NCBI GenBank assembly: GCA_030667735.1
Contig: DAOUVG010000032.1
Location: forward strand, 1-9,961
Direction: 5' to 3'
DNA length: 9,961 bases
DNA from: Dehalococcoidales bacterium
GTDB taxonomy: Bacteria > Chloroflexota > Dehalococcoidia > Dehalococcoidales > Fen-1064
Shown here: positions 6,168-9,961 of the stretch, in pieces
Layout of the letters: the number at the start of each line of letters is the position of its first letter
Position numbering within the stretch: position 1 is the first letter of the stretch
Position numbers and translations under genes: made by a program
The notes under the pieces: model-generated
Seen by the model: only the letters and a program-made list of their open reading frames with translations
Told to the model about the DNA's origin: nothing
Databases searched by the model: none

Positions 6168-7616
6168 ATGCTTAACTCTTCGGTAGCCGGGCTCATTGGT
6201 GTCATTCGCCGGCCACAGTCGTGGCTGATTCTTGCCCTGCTTATACTGATATCTCTCCCTCACTATAAGGAAACCTTTGAGCAGCCGGGAGTCATCACGC
6301 ATGCACTGACCGACTTCGGTCTGACGCGCCATGCCTTCGAGAGAATCCTCTACCTTGCGCCCATAGTCTGGGCCGGTTTCCTGTTTGGATGGCGAGGGGC
6401 TGCTGTAACGTCGGTCGTCGCCCTTGCCTGCATGCTGCCCCGGGCACTATTTATTTCCCCCAGTCCCATGGATGCCACACTGGAAACGGGAGCCGTGTTC
6501 ATTCTTGGCAATGTACTGGCCATTACTTCTGAATCGCTCCGCCGGGAGCGCCAGCGCCGCTTCCAGTTAGAAGAGACCCGGCACGAACTGGAAGTATCTG
6601 AACAGAGGTACCGTTCGCTGTTCGAGAACGCCCACGACGCCATCTGGGTCCAGGACATGGAAGGCAAAATAGTTGCTGTAAACCAGGCAACGGTAAGGCT
6701 CACCGGATATGATGTGGAGATGCTGGTCCACATGGATGTAAAGACCTTCCTGTCCGAGGAAGGTCTGGAGCTTGCCAGAGAGATACGGCACAAGTTACTC
6801 CGAGGAGAGACGCTCGATGGCCCCTACGACCAGCGCATAATTAGAGGGGACGGAACAGAAGTGTTTCTGAGATTGAGTTCCAGCCTGGTTAGCGGTGACA
6901 ACGAACCGGCAGTGATTCAGCACATTGCCAGAGATGTCACTGAAGAGAGACAGATGCATGAGAACCTGCGCTTCTACCTGCAGCAGGTTACCAGGGCTCA
7001 AGAAGAGGAGCGGAAGCGTATCTCACTGGAACTGCATGACGAAACTATCCAGGCCTTGGTGGTACTCTCCCGACAGCTTGACGAACTCGCTTCCGGTAAC
7101 GACGGTCTGCCAGAGAGCGGTCGCCAGCGATTGGAGAAGCTACGTCAGGACACCAACGGTATCATGCAGGGGGTGCGTCGGCTTAGTCAGGACCTGCGGC
7201 CGGCGACGCTGGACCGCCTGGGACTGGTGGCAGCGGCGGAGTGGCTGGCTACCGACGTTTCCGGCTACTCAGGGATAGCCACCAGGGTAAGCGTAATTGG
7301 CAGTGAACGACGTCTTAACGAAGAGGTTGAGCTGGTGCTTTTCCGAGTTACGCAGGAAGCACTGAGAAACGTGTGGCGCCATGCTGAAGCGACTAAGGTT
7401 GAGATAACTGTCGAGTTCGAAGAGAACAGGGTCAGGATATCCGTCACCGATAATGGCAAGGGTTTCAATCTGCCACAACGGATGGGTGACCTTGCCAAGG
7501 ATGGAAGGTTGGGCCTCGCCGGGATGGAGGAGCGTGCCAGTCTGGTCGGAGGGACAATCACGGTGCAGTCTCAACCAGGTACGGGAAGCACGGTAAGCGT
7601 AGAGTTGCCGGCATAA
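6168..7616 (+). CDS. Membrane PAS-domain histidine kinase (NarX/DesK-like, HisKA_3), pair 2
   Basis: About 482 residues from ATG 6168. In-frame GTGs at 6150, 6153 and 6165 are alternatives, but the GGGGAGG at 6144-6150 overlaps or abuts the first two. A start at 6168 also gives a 36-bp gap to the regulator, like the 34-bp gap in pair 1. Four hydrophobic segments (about 18-33, 60-76, 78-97 and 105-121) share the LPRA-FIS motif with the paralogous kinase. Then come a charged linker and a PAS domain (about 145-259, starting QRYRSLFENAHDAIW). The phosphotransfer motif RISLELHDETIQ carries H290; the N-box has N401 (EALRNVWRHAE); DNGKG lies at 428-432 and the G-box GRLGLAG near 446-452. It appears fully active by motif. 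It likely phosphorylates the adjacent regulator; cross-talk with pair 1 is possible given their shared origin. Confidence 0.93.
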   Translation: MLNSSVAGLIGVIRRPQSWLILALLILISLPHYKETFEQPGVITHALTDFGLTRHAFERILYLAPIVWAGFLFGWRGAAVTSVVALACMLPRALFISPSPMDATLETGAVFILGNVLAITSESLRRERQRRFQLEETRHELEVSEQRYRSLFENAHDAIWVQDMEGKIVAVNQATVRLTGYDVEMLVHMDVKTFLSEEGLELAREIRHKLLRGETLDGPYDQRIIRGDGTEVFLRLSSSLVSGDNEPAVIQHIARDVTEERQMHENLRFYLQQVTRAQEEERKRISLELHDETIQALVVLSRQLDELASGNDGLPESGRQRLEKLRQDTNGIMQGVRRLSQDLRPATLDRLGLVAAAEWLATDVSGYSGIATRVSVIGSERRLNEEVELVLFRVTQEALRNVWRHAEATKVEITVEFEENRVRISVTDNGKGFNLPQRMGDLAKDGRLGLAGMEERASLVGGTITVQSQPGTGSTVSVELPA

Positions 7617-8217
7617 GGCTCCGCCGACGTGTTGCCACATGACCCGCTATCAAACCCAGGGTTTATTGGCGTGGTCCGTCTGTTTTCCATGCAGGATGCT
7701 GCGGACCAGTTGGAAGTGTCTGTGAGCCTGTGTTCTCCAGGGTAGACGGGCAGTATAGCCCAATCCTCTTTCCCCAATATATCCCGCCGGTTCAGGACCG
7801 GGCATCAGTCTCCTTATCTTGCCGCGGAACCTCTTCAAACGAGTATCCGTGGTCAATCCAGCGTTCTGACAATCATGCTCTCTTTGCCCCGATGGTTCAG
7901 CTATGACTAGGCACAATGGATTACGCCAGGGTTACGCCGTTTTAGGTATCCTGGGGTAAGGAGAATAAGTATTTCGGCCGAGGTTCGCTCCGCAGATAGA
8001 TGCTAATCTGAAAATAGAGGGAAGCAGAGAACGCGTGTGGTAGCAGCGAGTAAGAAAGGCATAGCGGTGCAGCAATAGTTGAGTCTGGAGCAGTAAGCGG
8101 TGGTATCCACTACATATTTTAAAGGCCGGCGAAATGCGGCGTGTTTCTGAACGTGATGTAGGTTACATTAGCTGCGACGGTAAAGTAATACAATAATCCT
8201 GACGGAGGTGGCAGGTA
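7617..8217. other. Gene-free stretch of about 600 bp
   Basis: I see no recognisable coding frame, RNA gene or terminator here. The longest minus-strand frame (7650-7916) has no family resemblance or start signal. Minor items are a short direct repeat TTACGCC (near 7921 and 7932) and a possible -10 element TACAAT at 8189-8194 lacking a good -35, possibly for the CoA-transferase genes, whose RBS GGAGG is at 8204-8208. It could be a decayed gene, but nothing legible remains. Confidence 0.55.
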
Positions 8218-8937
8218 ATGAACAGGGCCTACCCGAGCGTGGATGAAGCAATAGCGGATGTGTTCGACAACGCCACGATTGCTTTGGGAGGTTTTTTTAC
8301 CGCAGGCAGTCCTATCCGCCTGACAGAAGCACTGGCTAACCAGGGAGCCAAAAACCTCACGATAATAGTCCAGTCGGTGGGTATCGGCAACTGGGAAGTT
8401 AATATGCTGCTTGAGAATCGCCAGGTCAGGAAAGTGATATGCAACTACCCGTTTTTCCGCTCTGCAAGTCGGGTATCTCTATTCGAACAACAACTACGCG
8501 CCGGGGAAGTGGAGTGTGAAGTGTATCCCCTGGGGACATTCATAGAGAAACTCCGGGCTGGTGGGGCTGGCATCGCCGGCTTCTATACACCAACCGGAGT
8601 TGGAACGCTGGTTGCTGAAGGTAAAGAATGCCGGGCCTTCAACGGCAAGGAATACCTGCTGGAACTAGCCATCAGTCCTGATTTTGCCTTTGTTCATGCC
8701 TATAAGGGGGACCCCTACGGTAACCTGGTTTATCGGGAGACTAGCCGGAACTATAATCCGGAGATGGCGATGTCGGCAAACATCACCATAGCCGAGGTGG
8801 AGAATTTGGTGGGGCCTGGCGAAATAAACCCGGACCAGGTACATACGCCAGGTATCTTCGTACAACGAGTAGTGAAGGTAGATAGACCTGACATCGATGT
8901 CACAATCGAGGTTTCTCCCGAGGAAATGAATACATAG
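8218..8937 (+). CDS. Family I CoA-transferase, subunit A
   Basis: 239 residues, cytoplasmic, close to the usual 220-250 for the separate A subunit (ScoA, AtoD, PcaI, GctA relatives). It pairs with the next gene to move CoA between a donor acyl-CoA and an acceptor carboxylate. Seen: the N-terminal glycine-rich CoA-binding turn at 23-32 (LGGFFTAGSP), then LTEAL and an aliphatic strand LTIIVQSVG; the family-typical FYTPTGVGT near 122-130, with KEYLLE after it; and AYKGDPYGNLVYRET near 161-175, the characteristic 'D-x-x-GN-x-x-Y' segment. Start ATG at 8218 with GGAGG 9 nt upstream. The B subunit begins 27 bp after the stop. The acceptor acid cannot be told from sequence by eye: acetoacetate, 3-oxoadipate, glutaconate or short-chain fatty acids are all candidates. 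No other pathway genes are in view. Confidence 0.92.
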   Translation: MNRAYPSVDEAIADVFDNATIALGGFFTAGSPIRLTEALANQGAKNLTIIVQSVGIGNWEVNMLLENRQVRKVICNYPFFRSASRVSLFEQQLRAGEVECEVYPLGTFIEKLRAGGAGIAGFYTPTGVGTLVAEGKECRAFNGKEYLLELAISPDFAFVHAYKGDPYGNLVYRETSRNYNPEMAMSANITIAEVENLVGPGEINPDQVHTPGIFVQRVVKVDRPDIDVTIEVSPEEMNT

Positions 8938-8964
8938 CGTCTTAAACTGAGGAGGTATGAAAGA

Positions 8965-9657
8965 ATGGTAACACCTGCTCTTCCTGGTTCAGTCATCGGA
9001 ATCAGCCGGGAGTTGATGGCTCTCCGGGTAGCCGCTGAGATTGAGGACGGGAGCTACGTCAACCTTGGTATAGGTATACCGACCCTTGTATCCAACTGGA
9101 TAGAGGGAAGAGACATTGTCCTGCAGTCCGAGATTGGAATGCTTAACACCGGTCCCCTGGCCGAAGCGGACCAGATTGACCAGGACCTGATTAATGCCAG
9201 TTGCCAGCCGGTGACCGAGCTACCGGGCTGCTGCTATTTCTCAATAGGTGAGTCATTCGCAATGATTAGAGGGGGGCACATGGACATCGCTGTTCTGGGT
9301 GCCATGCAGGTGTCCGAAAAGGGAGACCTGGCGAGCTGGAATGTCCCGGCATCGGGGCGTGGAAAGACGGGTAATATCGGCGGCTCAATGGACCTGGCGG
9401 TGGGAGCCAGGAAGGTCATAGTAATAACCGAACATGTGACCAGGACCGGTGAGCCGAAGATAGTCAGGGAATGCATTTATCCCCTCACCGCCAGGAAATG
9501 CGTGAATCTGATTGTTACAAATCTGGCTGTAATTGAGGTGGTCAGCGAAGGGCTTCTCTTGAAGGAAATCGTCGCCGGGCTCACCACGGAAGACATTCAA
9601 GCAGTGACTGAACCCCGGTTGATAATAAGCCCTGATCTCAAAGAGCTGGCGCTATAG
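8965..9657 (+). CDS. Family I CoA-transferase, subunit B (catalytic glutamate subunit)
   Basis: 230 residues, standard for the B subunit (ScoB, AtoA, PcaJ type). The catalytic glutamate is E56 in LQSEIGMLNTGP, matching the SENG/SEIG-x-x-G-x-GP active-site motif where a gamma-glutamyl-CoA thioester forms. Other family signatures: YVNLGIGIPTLV (31-42), FAMIRGGHMDIAVLGAMQV, GDLASWNVPASGRGKTGNIG and GGSMDLAVGARKVIV with EH following. Start ATG at 8965, GGAGG at 8951-8955, 9 nt spacing. Same operon as subunit A, with no sign of truncation. A symmetric sequence region begins about 10 bp after the stop and may end the transcript. Confidence 0.94.
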   Translation: MVTPALPGSVIGISRELMALRVAAEIEDGSYVNLGIGIPTLVSNWIEGRDIVLQSEIGMLNTGPLAEADQIDQDLINASCQPVTELPGCCYFSIGESFAMIRGGHMDIAVLGAMQVSEKGDLASWNVPASGRGKTGNIGGSMDLAVGARKVIVITEHVTRTGEPKIVRECIYPLTARKCVNLIVTNLAVIEVVSEGLLLKEIVAGLTTEDIQAVTEPRLIISPDLKELAL

Positions 9658-9667
9658 ATAAGATAGC

Positions 9668-9757
9668 GGGAGACCGGGGTACGCCGGGAGACGTTAGCCG
9701 GGTATAATCACCGGCGGGTGCTAATAACGGACAAAGCACCTTCAGTTCTGGTCTCCC
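9668..9757. other. Symmetric region capable of a three-way-junction fold, possible transcript end
   Basis: GGGAGACC (9668-9675) pairs with GGTCTCCC (9750-9757). Within it, GCCGG (9697-9701) pairs with CCGGC (9711-9715), and GGTGC (9717-9721) pairs with GCACC (9736-9740). The left part carries GGGAGAC and GCCGGG twice each. There is no U tract. It lies between the CoA-transferase operon and a minus-strand frame, so it may be a bidirectional end structure. It matches no riboswitch I recognise. Confidence 0.35.
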
Positions 9758-9772
9758 CGGATGAGTGTAGCT

Positions 9773-9961
9773 TCACGCAGCCTGCTGTTCGTTACCCGGG
9801 ACATAGGGATGCAACAGAAGCTGACTACATAAGATTGAGTCAGACCTAATATGTCCCCAGGCTTCTGGCCCTTGGATAGTAATCACCACTTGATTCAGCG
9901 AGTTCCTGCATTCTGAAAACGCTCTCTTGCCTACTGCGTCGAAGATAATATCACAGGCCTG
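9773..9961 (-). pseudogene. 3' remnant of a medium-chain dehydrogenase/quinone oxidoreductase-like gene (partial, probably frameshifted)
   Basis: The minus strand is open from the window edge (9961) for 62 codons to a TGA at 9773-9775. The first part, CDIIFDAVGKRAFSECRNSL, resembles the Rossmann-end segment of zinc-type/MDR dehydrogenases, where 'YDVIFDAVGK-x-x-F-x-x-C/S-x-x-x-L-x-x-GG' is common. After the leucine the resemblance stops (NQVVITI and a tail without MDR features). Other frames do not clearly restore it: the +2 frame gives a Gly-Asp-Tyr-Tyr run but soon stops. The family normally continues with a GG turn and about 100 further residues, so this looks like a frameshifted or truncated end. 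Because the rest of the gene is outside the window, an intact gene with an unusual C-terminus remains possible. Confidence 0.5.

Noticed and set aside
7650..7916. Minus-strand 88-codon frame in the gene-free stretch
   Set aside because: No domain, no credible start signal, and a composition rich in Arg/Pro/His typical of chance frames.
9658..9760. T-box or known riboswitch
   Set aside because: No T-box antiterminator sequence, AGTA-type motifs or recognisable aptamer core, and the region lies downstream of the operon rather than upstream of a plus-strand gene.

Overview
The window reads as a bacterial chromosome segment of roughly balanced base composition, with strong GGAGG-type ribosome binding sites. 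The gene set suggests an anaerobe: a Tat-exported molybdo/tungsto-selenoprotein formate dehydrogenase, duplicated NarL-type two-component systems with membrane PAS kinases, and a family I CoA-transferase. My best guess is an uncultured Chloroflexota lineage related to Dehalococcoidia. This is inference from gene style only; there is no rRNA or other phylogenetic marker here.

Layout. (1) 1-1600, minus strand: a 118-residue protein with an NHLP/LigA-like helical domain lies upstream of a formate dehydrogenase catalytic subunit (fdhA) that runs off the left edge. fdhA is interrupted by an in-frame TGA at 513-515. That TGA sits exactly at the selenocysteine position and is followed by a textbook bacterial SECIS hairpin, so the true CDS continues to base 1. 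(2) 1601-2132: gene-free DNA with nested perfect palindromes, then a good sigma-70-type promoter. (3) 2133-4293, plus strand: response regulator plus histidine kinase, pair 1. (4) 4397-5129, minus strand: three tandem paralogous ~60-74-residue single-pass membrane proteins whose start codons are exactly 254 bp apart. (5) 5466-7616, plus strand: response regulator plus histidine kinase, pair 2, paralogous to pair 1, with its own promoter. (6) 7617-8217: about 600 bp without a recognisable gene. (7) 8218-9657, plus strand: the two subunits of a family I CoA-transferase. (8) 9658-9961: a symmetric structured region and, on the minus strand, the end of a reading frame resembling a medium-chain (zinc-type) dehydrogenase, probably decayed.

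How it may work together: the two RR-HK cassettes arose by duplication (response regulators about 58% identical by hand count, 129/221, without gaps). They bracket the tandem array of tiny membrane proteins, which is itself a product of repeated duplication. The array is an uncharacterised family as far as I can tell. Its position between two membrane-sensor cassettes makes a link to signalling or a membrane complex plausible but unproven. The most secure unusual item is the selenocysteine formate dehydrogenase, which an automatic annotation would cut into two fragments or call a pseudogene.
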